NCBI GenBank assembly: GCA_003661775.1
Contig: QMWT01000003.1
Span: 1 to 35,024 of the forward strand
DNA length: 35,024 nt
Source: Thermoprotei archaeon
Lineage (GTDB): Archaea; Thermoproteota; Thermoprotei_A; Sulfolobales; Ignisphaeraceae
Direction: 5' to 3'
In this document: one piece after another, positions 10,401 to 18,723 of the stretch
Layout: each line of letters opens with the position of its first letter
Position numbering within the stretch: the stretch's first letter is position 1
Notes under the pieces: generated by a model
Databases searched by the model: none
The model's input: the letters and a program-made list of their open reading frames with translations, nothing else
What the model was told of the DNA's origin: nothing
Program-made: the position numbers and the translations under genes

Positions 10401-11042
10401 GCCAAGCAGTTGCAATATACGGTCAATATTCCTAGAATTTCTTAGGAGTGCATCTAGGTCATCGGCTACTACAAGATTAAATCGCCATTTTCTAAGAAGC
10501 TCGTAGTTCTTAGATAAGAATCCTGCCGACGTTATCAGAATATCGAAATCGCCAGAAGCTATTCTCTCCTTAACCTTTTTCGCATTTCTTACGCCGGATA
10601 CGTAGAGCAGTACTCGAATCTCACTATCTGAAAACTTTTTAGCTCTATCATAGTACTCCTCTATCCTCCTCCAGAGCTGGGCAGCAATTTCTTTGGTGGG
10701 TGCTACGACATAGATTTTCCACTTGTAATTAATTGCTCTATAGAGCACGTACACTGCGAGCAAGGTAGATTTTCCAACACCTGTAGGCGCCACCATAGCA
10801 AAACTTTCTCCTGCTACGAGTCTCCTTATCCAAGCACGCTGAAGAGACCAAGGTTCAAACCCTGTAACATTCTTGAAGAAAGTCTCTAACTCATTAACCT
10901 CCTCCTCGAAAGCTCTCATAAACGTCTTAACACTAGCTTGAGCAGCGACGCATCGCGTACAAGCACCTTCGCTAAGTAGCTCTTCCGAAGTTACCCTCTC
11001 GCCGCAATACGGACAGCCGTGTCTGTAGACTACAGTAACCAT
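7419..11042 (-). CDS. rgy: Reverse gyrase
   Basis: 1207 aa: N-terminal Zn finger CPYCGERV...CTRC, Walker A APTGVGKSTLL, VADDLDALLRNSRNIDR, TopA MIVESPTKARTIASMFG, second Zn finger CRSCGRQ...CPYCNSS, catalytic SGFITYHRTDCNRVS. Confidence 0.98.
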   Translation of the reverse strand: MVTVVYRHGCPYCGERVTSEELLSEGACTRCVAAQASVKTFMRAFEEEVNELETFFKNVTGFEPWSLQRAWIRRLVAGESFAMVAPTGVGKSTLLAVYVLYRAINYKWKIYVVAPTKEIAAQLWRRIEEYYDRAKKFSDSEIRVLLYVSGVRNAKKVKERIASGDFDILITSAGFLSKNYELLRKWRFNLVVADDLDALLRNSRNIDRILQLLGFDDEEIKLAYEIAKAKQELVVARLAGREHKAQELEVFIEEAKAKLKILLLERHCQLVVASATGRSRGLKSKVLRELLGFEGGAVFEYWRRIIDTYVYMDEPWLEQVVEIVKRLKSGLVFVAQGMSPKVVAEYLKRHGIRVEVVKSGRKSLDRFRNGEVDVLIGSASYYGILVRGIDEPLRVKFTIFIGVPRSGVKLENALNSVRFMYVLLEELSRRGVECKEYLEFIVNILKRASIGYINVLNKLLAKGCVECDDKTAEILDKLLEIKKWLYNTVKVMLGIEGKIVLPTAVVMKRGRDVYVYRPDPYTYIQASGRASRLLNGRKTLGLSLIVADDYDLLSMLERRLKSFVPELKFVHITAIDLEKVVEQVQRSRILVAGSSKQYDRIVTALMIVESPTKARTIASMFGKSAKRYVGEVPVYEAVIPLHNDEVVIINIAASLGHLTDLVTDEGFHGVDVSGGRYMPIYDFIIRCRSCGRQTVGLYERCPYCNSSNIVSSKHVVNALRKLAHEVDRIYIATDPDNEGEKIAFDLYMLLKPYNSNVVRVEFHEITRRAILEALRNPRKLDIGRIRAQIVRRVDDRWVGFEISTWLQLKLGKKWLGAGRVQSPVLLWVVDRYEEYLRKRGFWVVLDAEGMKLRLFIFERDEAEKIAEKARREGIYVLEAKEYVKEVQPPPPFSTDDMIIEAGRKLRYTAVLTMKLAQQLFESGFITYHRTDCNRVSNIGIEIARQYLERLGMNNLFVPRTWSQGHVGAHEAIRPTAPVDAEELKRKLLRGELGLLTNISELHVRLYDLIFRRFVASQMAASLVKFVHARFGVGNYETVVDEATEIVKEGFTVVYPPRLVPALRMVLNRDRLKVNEVIIKRGAAIRLLTSAEVVRLMKTKGIGRPSTYSKAIENNVRHGYIVLSKKRKALIPTKLGIEISTVIRNNFLELVGEEATRKLEKLVDMVERGELNLAEALDNIKHMVAQHIKFAELGAVAQENVVKVNQEE

Positions 11043-11140
11043 TACCCACTACCATTTACACCTCTCTTGATACCTTCAAGATGAGTTGATAAGCCCGGAG
11101 GCGTATCCCGAACATCTGCCCACCTTGATATAAGCTTTTA

Positions 11141-11150
11141 TTGGAGTCCC
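11141..11150 (+). promoter_or_regulatory. TATA-like promoter of alba1
   Basis: cttttattgg about 55 nt upstream of the alba start; ribosome-binding-site-like ggaggtg just before the ATG. Confidence 0.4.
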
Positions 11151-11202
11151 TACTAAGCTGAAACACGCAACTGAATACCAGTACGCTCGGAGGTGCCGAA
11201 GC

Positions 11203-11496
11203 ATGTCCCAGGTTCCGGGAGCAACCAATGTTGTGCTGGTAGGCAAGAAACCCGTAATGAACTACGTACTAGCAGTGCTAACCCTCCTAAACCAAGGAGT
11301 TAACGAGATCGTTATAAAAGCTCGTGGAAGAGCAATCAGCAAAGCTGTTGACACCGTAGAGATAGTGAGAAACAGATTCCTACCCGGAAAGGTCGAGGTA
11401 AAAGACATCAAGATCGGCAGCCAGACTATCACGAGCCAGGACGGCAGACAGAGCAGAGTATCCACAATAGAGATAACCATAGAGAAGAAAGAGTAA
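11203..11496 (+). CDS. alba: DNA/RNA-binding protein Alba (Alba1/Sso10b-like)
   Basis: [88 protein letters not shown]. Confidence 0.97.
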   Translation: MSQVPGATNVVLVGKKPVMNYVLAVLTLLNQGVNEIVIKARGRAISKAVDTVEIVRNRFLPGKVEVKDIKIGSQTITSQDGRQSRVSTIEITIEKKE

Positions 11497-11585
11497 AACA
11501 CGAACCCAAGTCGTCATGGGATGGTGACACAAACAACGTTTTTTGAAGAGAAACCCTAGATAATGTGCTGAGGGACGAAGAAAGT

Positions 11586-11978
11586 TTACTCCAAACATTC
11601 AACGATGATGAGCCTGTCAAAGAAGCTCTTGACTTTGGCGCACTCTTCTCCACTAAGTGCTACCCTTATATGGTCGCCTCTCACCTCTATGAGCGCTTCA
11701 ATACCTTGGGCGCGTAAATTACGTCTTATTCTCTCAGCAATGTAATTGTTAAGTAGTCTTTTAATTGCGTCATCAAGAGGGTTTATTCTAACCTGCACAT
11801 TCTCAATAGATAAGAAACCTTTCTTGTGCAACCTCTTCATAACTTTACGCGCAATTTTTCTAGGCATCATTATTTGAAGAACTTCTAGCGCCTCACCGAT
11901 GTTTACTATGTTTTTCTCGCCTAACACTTCTCGCAATACTACGTATGTTGCCAACTCACGCTTAGACAACCATACCAT
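11586..11978 (-). CDS. Hypothetical, possible winged-helix protein
   Basis: 130-aa ORF; N-terminal helical segment LSKRELATYVVLREVLGEKN...RKIARKVMKRLHKKGFLSIENVQVRINPL resembles wHTH. Inference only. Confidence 0.55.
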   Translation of the reverse strand: MVWLSKRELATYVVLREVLGEKNIVNIGEALEVLQIMMPRKIARKVMKRLHKKGFLSIENVQVRINPLDDAIKRLLNNYIAERIRRNLRAQGIEALIEVRGDHIRVALSGEECAKVKSFFDRLIIVECLE

Positions 11979-11990
11979 AGCAACCCCGGA

Positions 11991-12047
11991 CCTCAGCTGC
12001 CTGGTTATACATCACCACAGCTCAGTTCTTACGAGGCTCATCATGGG
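11991..12047 (-). ncRNA. Candidate C/D-box guide sRNA
   Basis: Minus strand: CCC-[C ATGATGA]-GCCTCGTAAGAA-[D' CTGA]-GCTGTG-[C' GTGATGT]-ATAACCAGGCAG-[D CTGA]-GG. Two 12-nt guides; C, D' and D match consensus and C' has one mismatch. Located in the 11978/12043 divergent intergenic region. Confidence 0.7.
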
Positions 12048-12855
12048 GATTTTTACTCGCGTGCACTTTGTGCAGTCGGGGTACTTGATTTTGAGGCTAA
12101 ACGAAGGATGCTGGTTCACTCCTATCTACGAAATTATTAAGGGTGGCGATAAACTTATCGAAGCTATCTTTGAGAAGTCAAAGACGGAGCCCATATTTAT
12201 AGCGCTCAAACCTACAATCATCCCAACCAAATTAAAAGGTCGAAGAACTGCAATCGCTATAGCTCCTCTCACTGTTATTACATGCAGTGAAAGGCTTGTT
12301 CCTAACTCTATTATTGCGACAGAGCCGCTATGGATCGACACCGCCATATTGATACCATACGCACGTAGCAGAGAAGATAATGAGTGTTTCAGCACCATCT
12401 TTGGTTTAGAGCTACCCGTAGATACTGAGTTAGGGGCTTCCTGTAACATCCTCAGATGCTCCCCTACCCCATCTATTGAAAAACTTGTGAAGTTAGCCCA
12501 GGATATGAGGAAAGGCGTTATATGCGTAGCAGATGCCGATATGCATGAAGATAAGGTTGCGATTAGAAGCGCCACTCACCCTCTGGCAAAAATATCGCTA
12601 GATCTAGTAGGAGAAAAAGCAAGCTGTGTTTGTTGCTTAGATGTAGAAGAGGCTATTCCGTGGATAGAGCCTATACTTATACATGGACAGAACGGGCATC
12701 ATTTAGTGCTGGGAGAGATTCTCTCAAACGTACTCGTGTTTCACGAAGATACAGGGAAGAAACTTCGATACATACTCTCACTATACACCTTAAGTGAGGA
12801 AATGAGCTCGACCTTAGCTAGGGTTTATACTTCCTTCCTCAAAAGAGGTTTTTAA
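12043..12855 (+). CDS. Hypothetical protein (about 270 aa; start ATG 12043 or GTG 12061)
   Basis: Long ORF (track 11899-12855); upstream part is antisense to the 11978 gene and the sRNA. No family recognised. Confidence 0.65.
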   Translation: MGIFTRVHFVQSGYLILRLNEGCWFTPIYEIIKGGDKLIEAIFEKSKTEPIFIALKPTIIPTKLKGRRTAIAIAPLTVITCSERLVPNSIIATEPLWIDTAILIPYARSREDNECFSTIFGLELPVDTELGASCNILRCSPTPSIEKLVKLAQDMRKGVICVADADMHEDKVAIRSATHPLAKISLDLVGEKASCVCCLDVEEAIPWIEPILIHGQNGHHLVLGEILSNVLVFHEDTGKKLRYILSLYTLSEEMSSTLARVYTSFLKRGF

Positions 12856-14463
12856 CAATTGTTTCCGTCTACGTGATTCTATCTCCTCAAACGTATTTCT
12901 GACTACCACTTCATAGAGACGAGCCTCTTTTCCGGGAGCGGGTCTGAGGAGTCTACCCAATCTTTGAATAAACTGTCGACGAGAACCAGTACCAGTAACT
13001 ATCACACCTACATTCGCATCTGGAATGTCAAGGCCTTCGTCACCAACGGTTGTAACGACAAGAACTCGCGACAAACCTTTCCGGAATTGTTGAAGTCTTC
13101 TCCTTCTGACCTCCTCATTAATCTCGCCAGTAATTACATTGGCACCTAGGTACTCACCCAATTTATGGGCTTGCTCAACATACTGAGTAAATACTATTAT
13201 CTTGCTACCCCGTTTAAGCTCCTCCTCTACTATTCTTTTGACAGCCCCAAACTTAGATTGTGAGTTATGTACCAGCTGTCTGAGCTCGTTATGAATCTTA
13301 ACAGCCTTTATAGCCATCTCATCACCCATCTTCGCAGCTCTTAAAACCTCTTCAAACGATGTATATCCTACGATGGACCTGTAGGCTGAAAGCAACTCTC
13401 TATAACGCTTCCTTTCATCGGGTTTTAAATCCACCTTGATCGTTATAATGCGGAATGGCGCCAGGTATCCTTGAGCTGTTAACTCGCTTGGTGATTTAGA
13501 GTACACAACACCACCCATTAACGGAAACAACTCCTTGTGACGCCCGTCCTCTCTAACAACAGTCGCAGAAAGTCCCATTCTCATGGGCGCTACCGAGTTT
13601 GTAGCTATGAATCTAAACTTGTCTGCTGGAAGATGGTGCACCTCATCTACTATCAACAATGAGAAGTAAGGACTGAGTTTAGTTATATGCCTATACGCAG
13701 ACTGGTACGTGGTGATAGTTATAGGTGCTATTCTTTTGTCTTCAGAATAATAGAACCCGATGAGATTCTTAGGCGCATGAGTAAACTTTCTTATCTGCTC
13801 CGCCCACTGAAACATCTGCTCTTTTGTGAAGGCGACTATAAGCGTTCTAACATTCACTAAGGCCATAGCGGCTATCGCGATAACGGTCTTTCCGCTTCCC
13901 GTAGGTAATGCTACTACTCCTCTGTATTTATTCAGAGCCCATGCTCTCAAGGCTTCTTGCTGATAGTCTCTTAACGTTCCTAAGAACTTCAGCTTTATTG
14001 GTAGCTCGAGGTATGGGCTTAAACCAGTTTGATTTTCTACTTTAACACCTCGTTTAGAAAGAACGTCGATAACCTCAAAGAGATACATAGGTTTTATCTT
14101 GAACACCTTGCGCTCACGATCATAAACAAGTGCATGTTTTAAATCATCTATTAACTCACCTAGGTACCCTTGCGGTTCTAAAATGAACTCGTCACCATAT
14201 TTCTTCACTACTACCCTTACCCGGCTTTTTGCTAAGAGATCTTCGAGATACTCTAGTTCTTCGGGTTCGAGCTCTACATCGTATTTATTCAATATAGATA
14301 CTACGTCATCAACGTCCAGGCCGTTCTTTATTACCCTGTCTATATCCAGTACAAATCTCGACCCTTTCCCTGGCTCCCTTCCTAGATACCTTGCAATTTT
14401 CAGTAACTCATAGAACTCCTCATCGCTTAACCACTGATCTACATAGAACTCTAATCTCCTCAA
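12814..14463 (-). CDS. XPB/Rad25-like SF2 DNA helicase
   Basis: LRDYQQEALRAWALNKYRGVVALPTGSGKTVIAIA (Walker A), LLIVDEVHHLPADKFR (DEVH), MGLSATVVREDGRH, VVTTVGDEGLDIPDANVGV, RRQFIQRLGRLLRP. Confidence 0.92.
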   Translation of the reverse strand: MRRLEFYVDQWLSDEEFYELLKIARYLGREPGKGSRFVLDIDRVIKNGLDVDDVVSILNKYDVELEPEELEYLEDLLAKSRVRVVVKKYGDEFILEPQGYLGELIDDLKHALVYDRERKVFKIKPMYLFEVIDVLSKRGVKVENQTGLSPYLELPIKLKFLGTLRDYQQEALRAWALNKYRGVVALPTGSGKTVIAIAAMALVNVRTLIVAFTKEQMFQWAEQIRKFTHAPKNLIGFYYSEDKRIAPITITTYQSAYRHITKLSPYFSLLIVDEVHHLPADKFRFIATNSVAPMRMGLSATVVREDGRHKELFPLMGGVVYSKSPSELTAQGYLAPFRIITIKVDLKPDERKRYRELLSAYRSIVGYTSFEEVLRAAKMGDEMAIKAVKIHNELRQLVHNSQSKFGAVKRIVEEELKRGSKIIVFTQYVEQAHKLGEYLGANVITGEINEEVRRRRLQQFRKGLSRVLVVTTVGDEGLDIPDANVGVIVTGTGSRRQFIQRLGRLLRPAPGKEARLYEVVVRNTFEEIESRRRKQLLKTSFEEGSINPS

Positions 14464-14511
14464 ATCCTCGCCCCCTTATTATCGCTACATGTTTCTAAGG
14501 TACATAAGCGG

Positions 14512-14952
14512 TTAAGCGGGATTAAGAAAGTCTAAGAAGTAACCATCTATCTTAACATCGAGCTTCTTACCGTATAGCTTCTTTGCCAAAAGTCCAACCT
14601 TCTTAATACATTCGAGCAACTCTGTCTCGTTAGCCGGTATGAGCACTCCTACATCCTCACCATAGCTAAAGATGAATGCTCCGAGCTCACCCACAATATG
14701 GTTCAATTTTTCTATGGTGATCTTCTGCGATTCTTCTGGATTTAATACTACCAATAGTGCTATGGGCGTTAACTCCTCATCAAAGGGGTTCACTTCACAT
14801 GCAAGCAGGCTAAACATGAATGTAGGTTCCACCGAGAGCGTATAGTACACTAAGTTCATACCCCACACTTTTGCTTCTTCAACACTAAACCACACGATTT
14901 CGGGCTTCGCCAGAAACTCTCCTACTTTTTCTAAGAACTCTTGTACCTTCAT
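14512..14952 (-). CDS. Hypothetical protein (146 aa)
   Basis: ORF MKVQEFLEKVGEFLAKPEIVWFSVEEAKVWG..., no family recognised; same strand as xpb. Confidence 0.65.
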   Translation of the reverse strand: MKVQEFLEKVGEFLAKPEIVWFSVEEAKVWGMNLVYYTLSVEPTFMFSLLACEVNPFDEELTPIALLVVLNPEESQKITIEKLNHIVGELGAFIFSYGEDVGVLIPANETELLECIKKVGLLAKKLYGKKLDVKIDGYFLDFLNPA

Positions 14953-15042
14953 AACTTCTACCGCATATCATAGTTAGCTAATATTCTCTTTAAGCCGTTT
15001 TGAAAATCAAATATAGCTTAGGCTGTAAGGATTTCCATCTAG

Positions 15043-15357
15043 GTGCAGAGTATGGCTTCCACTACAGAGGCTGATGTCGATGTGATTGAGCATCTAGAAC
15101 GTTTAGCGTTGATAAAGTTCAGTCAAGAAGAGAGGGATAGACTTAAAAAGGAATTGAGAAAGATAATTGAATTCTTTGACCAGCTACGAGAACTTGGAGA
15201 ACTTAAAAACATTGAACCCTTGTTTCACGTATTGGATATAGAGTCTCCTCTAAGAGACGACGAACCACGTAGATGTGAGATCCCGCAAAACGAATTGCTA
15301 AGCGGTGCAGAGATCGAGCAAGGATATGTAAAAGCCCCTAGGACTATAAGCGGGTGA
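15043..15357 (+). CDS. gatC: Asp/Glu-tRNA amidotransferase subunit C (GTG 15043 or ATG 15052)
   Basis: VIEHLERLALIKFSQEERDRLKKELRKIIEFFDQLRELGELKNIEPLFHVLDIESPLRDDEP; directly followed by gatA and gatB. Confidence 0.92.
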   Translation: MQSMASTTEADVDVIEHLERLALIKFSQEERDRLKKELRKIIEFFDQLRELGELKNIEPLFHVLDIESPLRDDEPRRCEIPQNELLSGAEIEQGYVKAPRTISG

Positions 15358-15363
15358 AGATCC

Positions 15364-16830
15364 TTGAAATACATTTACGAACCAGCTTACAAACTTGTCG
15401 ATCTCTTCCATCAAGAACCCGACAAAATATTTGATTACATTGATGCCGTTTTCAATAGAATAAAGTCTGTTGAGAGCAAGGTAAAATCCTACATAACACT
15501 TCGTAGTTACGACAGCGTACTCAAGGAGGCCGAGGAGGTAGTGCTCAGGATTAAGAAAGGTGAGCATCTGCCCCTCGCAGGGATCCTCATAGCGGTGAAG
15601 GATAACATATCAACACGCGGTCTGCGAACTACCTGTGCATCCCGAATTTTGGAGAATTATGTTCCTCCATACGATGCTACAGTTATTAAAATGATCAAAG
15701 AAGCGGGGGGTATAGTCGTAGGGAAAACAAACATGGACGAATTCGCGATGGGTTCAACAACGGAGAACAGCGCATTCTTTCCCACACACAATCCCTGGGA
15801 TCTGACACGTGTACCTGGAGGTTCATCTGGAGGAAGTGCCGCTGCTATTTCGGCTGGAGAGACAACTCTTGCCTTAGGTAGCGATACCGGAGGCTCCATA
15901 AGGTGCCCAGCAGCTTTCACGGCAACAGTAGGACTTAAGCCTACCTACGGTCTGGTAAGCAGGTATGGGTTAATAGCCTATGCTAGCAGTCTGGATCAGA
16001 TAGGTCCCATGGCTAGAAATGTACATGATGTAGCACTGTTACTAAGCATAATAGCTACTCACGACTCACTCGATTCTACATCTATACCGCGTATACAAAG
16101 ATGTAATTTCTTAATGGAGCTCCTAGACACAATGAAGAAAAGACCTCGCCTCAAAATAGCTTTGGTAAGAGAATTGTGGAAAGGCGTAGAAGAGGATGTT
16201 GGCAAGGTGCTTCACAATGTTTTGGACAAGTTGTGCTCCGAGCACATGTGCGAAGAAGTTTCTATCCCCATAGTACACTATGCACTGCCTGCTTACTACG
16301 TCATAGCTATGGCCGAGGCGAGCTCTAATCTAGCTAGATACGATGGTGTTAGATACGGCCTGAGCACTACCAAAGAAGGTAGAAATTGGATCGAGGTTTT
16401 CTCAGAAGTTAGATCTAAAGGTTTCGGATTCGAAGTAAAGAAGAGAATTGCGTTAGGAGCATTCATACTAAGTGCAGGCTATCAAGAGCAGTACTACATA
16501 CGCGCGTTAAAAGTTCGAAGGATACTAAAGGTTGAATTTGACAAACTGTTTACGAAGTTCGATGTAATCGCCTTGCCTACCATGCCTATAAAACCTCCGA
16601 GGCTCGGCGAGGCTATAACAGACCCTATAAAGCTTTACAGCATGGATATAGACACTGTGCTAGCCAACATGATAGGTTCACCTGCTGTAAGTGTTCCAGC
16701 GGGATTTGCAAACGCGCTACCAGTGGCTGTGCAGTTCATGGGGAAGCCTCTTTCCGAAACAACGCTCTTGTACGCCGCATCTCTCATTGAAGAAATTACA
16801 AAGCTTCATGACCTAAAACCTCCGTTATGA
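15364..16830 (+). CDS. gatA: Asp/Glu-tRNA amidotransferase subunit A (TTG start)
   Basis: Amidase signature: AVKDNI, VPGGSSGGSAAAISAGE, LGSDTGGSIRCPAAF. Confidence 0.96.
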   Translation: MKYIYEPAYKLVDLFHQEPDKIFDYIDAVFNRIKSVESKVKSYITLRSYDSVLKEAEEVVLRIKKGEHLPLAGILIAVKDNISTRGLRTTCASRILENYVPPYDATVIKMIKEAGGIVVGKTNMDEFAMGSTTENSAFFPTHNPWDLTRVPGGSSGGSAAAISAGETTLALGSDTGGSIRCPAAFTATVGLKPTYGLVSRYGLIAYASSLDQIGPMARNVHDVALLLSIIATHDSLDSTSIPRIQRCNFLMELLDTMKKRPRLKIALVRELWKGVEEDVGKVLHNVLDKLCSEHMCEEVSIPIVHYALPAYYVIAMAEASSNLARYDGVRYGLSTTKEGRNWIEVFSEVRSKGFGFEVKKRIALGAFILSAGYQEQYYIRALKVRRILKVEFDKLFTKFDVIALPTMPIKPPRLGEAITDPIKLYSMDIDTVLANMIGSPAVSVPAGFANALPVAVQFMGKPLSETTLLYAASLIEEITKLHDLKPPL

Positions 16831-16841
16831 GGTGAAATAGA

Positions 16842-18296
16842 GTGGCGGAATCTGGTGTTAAGATAGGTCTCGAGATTCACGTACAGCTAACCGCACTTAA
16901 ATCAAAACTATTCTGTTCGTGCCCTACGGATTACCGAGGTAAGCCTCCTAACACCAACATCTGCCCCGTATGTCTAGGGCTACCCGGGGTCCTCCCTGTT
17001 GTTAACAGAAAAGCTATTGAGTATGCGATAATGGTCGCCCTCGCACTGAACTGCAAATTAAGCAACAAAGTAGTGTTCGTACGTAAGCATTACTTCTATC
17101 CTGACCTACCTAAGAATTATCAGATATCGCAATACGATGGAATAGGCTCGACCCCCCTCTGCCGAGACGGATATCTGCAGATACGTGTAAATGGAAAGAA
17201 CAAAGTCGTGAGAATAAGGAGGATAAATATAGAGGAGGATCCTGGCAGACTTACGTACCCTACGGGTGATATTGCTACTAGCAGATACAGTCTTGTAGAC
17301 TACAACCGTTCGGGAATAGCGCTACTGGAGATCGTCACTGAGCCTGATATACATACACCGCAAGAAGCCCGAGCTTTTCTTACAAAGCTCGTGAGTATTC
17401 TTGAACACCTAGGGATAACAGACATAAGCCTTGAAGGCGCTTTCCGAGTGGATGCTAATATATCGATCGGGGGTGGAGGAAGAGTAGAGGTCAAGAACAT
17501 AGGCTCTATAAAAGATGTTGAAAGAGCCTTATCTTATGAGATCCTAAGACAGCGGAGCATAGTAGCTAAAGGTGGCGTTGTTAAACGGGAGACTCGCCAC
17601 TGGGATTCTAGTAAGAGGATAACAGTCAGTTTAAGAGTGAAGGAAACCGAGGAAGATTATAGATACTTCCCTGACCCAGACCTACCTCCGATAACGATCA
17701 GCGATGAGCTTGTAAAACAAGTAATGGAGAGAATGCCTGAGTTACCCGATCATAGAATAAAACGCTTTATGAAGCAGTATGGTCTCGATGAATACCGGGC
17801 TACAGTCTTAGTTATGGAAAAGTGGTTGGCTGACCTCTTTGAGAGCGTGGCTAAGCTTTACAGTAACTACAAGAGAATTGCTGATCTCTTGATTACGGAT
17901 TTCATGAGGTGGGTCAACGAATTTAGGCTAACTCCACGTGATGTCAAAGCTACACCTCAGGTACTAGCTAAGTTGCTTAGACTCCTAGACCAAGGGGTTA
18001 TTAGCATAAAGATCGTTAAGGAGATACTCCCTGAAATTATAAGTAAAGGTGTAGATCCGGAGGATTACATAAAGAAGAAAAGGTTAACTAGGATCGCAGA
18101 TGAGGAGTATCTGAGGAACATAGTAAGGGAAATTATACATAAAAATAGAAAAGCTGCGCTTGACGCTCTCACCAACCCACGAGCTATAAACTACCTAATC
18201 GGTATGGTCATGAAACAAACTCGGGGACGTGCTGACCCAAGCATAACAGCCAAGCTGGTAAGAGAAGAGCTTGCTAGACTCAAAGAAGAGAAGTAG
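16842..18296 (+). CDS. gatB: Asp/Glu-tRNA amidotransferase subunit B (GTG start)
   Basis: GLEIHVQL, CPVCLGLPGVLPVVNRKAIEYA, YFYPDLPKNYQISQYD, YRYFPDPDLPP, C-terminal YqeY-like tail. Confidence 0.96.
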   Translation: MAESGVKIGLEIHVQLTALKSKLFCSCPTDYRGKPPNTNICPVCLGLPGVLPVVNRKAIEYAIMVALALNCKLSNKVVFVRKHYFYPDLPKNYQISQYDGIGSTPLCRDGYLQIRVNGKNKVVRIRRINIEEDPGRLTYPTGDIATSRYSLVDYNRSGIALLEIVTEPDIHTPQEARAFLTKLVSILEHLGITDISLEGAFRVDANISIGGGGRVEVKNIGSIKDVERALSYEILRQRSIVAKGGVVKRETRHWDSSKRITVSLRVKETEEDYRYFPDPDLPPITISDELVKQVMERMPELPDHRIKRFMKQYGLDEYRATVLVMEKWLADLFESVAKLYSNYKRIADLLITDFMRWVNEFRLTPRDVKATPQVLAKLLRLLDQGVISIKIVKEILPEIISKGVDPEDYIKKKRLTRIADEEYLRNIVREIIHKNRKAALDALTNPRAINYLIGMVMKQTRGRADPSITAKLVREELARLKEEK

Positions 18297-18301
18297 GTGG
18301 T

Positions 18302-18369
18302 TATGCTCACCGCGTGGTTTCCTCATCACACAGTTATTCAGCTCTTAAAACCTCGATCATCGCAACATA
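18302..18369 (-). ncRNA. Candidate C/D-box guide sRNA
   Basis: Minus strand: TATGT-T-[C GCGATGA]-TCGAGGTTTTAAGAG-[D' CTGA]-ATAACTGT-[C' GTGATGA]-GGAAACCACGCG-[D GTGA]-GCATA. 5-bp terminal stem TATGT/GCATA in K-turn register. Fills the gap between convergent gatB and TFS; C and D each carry one mismatch. Confidence 0.45.
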
Positions 18370-18378
18370 CTGGGGTCT

Positions 18379-18723
18379 TTACTCATACTCTCTCCACACA
18401 TATCCGCATTTCACGCACTTGAAGAATCTTGTTGTAGGTTCATCAGCTGCACGTGTCTGCATTTCCCAATAGTAGACTTCGTCATATCCACACTTAGGAC
18501 ATCTGACAACACCTTTAAGCTTAGGTGCTGCTTCGGGCATCTTGCCTTCTAACACTATCGTCTTCTCTTTCTCACTATGTTCGATTCTCTGGCTGAGAAC
18601 TAAAGAGCTTGGTGTAGAGTTTAGTATATAGCCGCATTTAGTACATACTAGCACGCTCTTTCCTCCACTTCTTCTAGGTAACATCATCCCTCCACATCTA
18701 GGACAAAAGTACATCATTAACAC
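18379..18723 (-). CDS. Transcription elongation factor TFS (TFIIS/RpoM-like)
   Basis: Two zinc ribbons: CPRCGGMM...CTKCGY and CPKCGYDEVYYWEMQTRAADEPTTRFFKCVKCGYVWREYE (acidic DE hairpin). Confidence 0.95.
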   Translation of the reverse strand: MLMMYFCPRCGGMMLPRRSGGKSVLVCTKCGYILNSTPSSLVLSQRIEHSEKEKTIVLEGKMPEAAPKLKGVVRCPKCGYDEVYYWEMQTRAADEPTTRFFKCVKCGYVWREYE

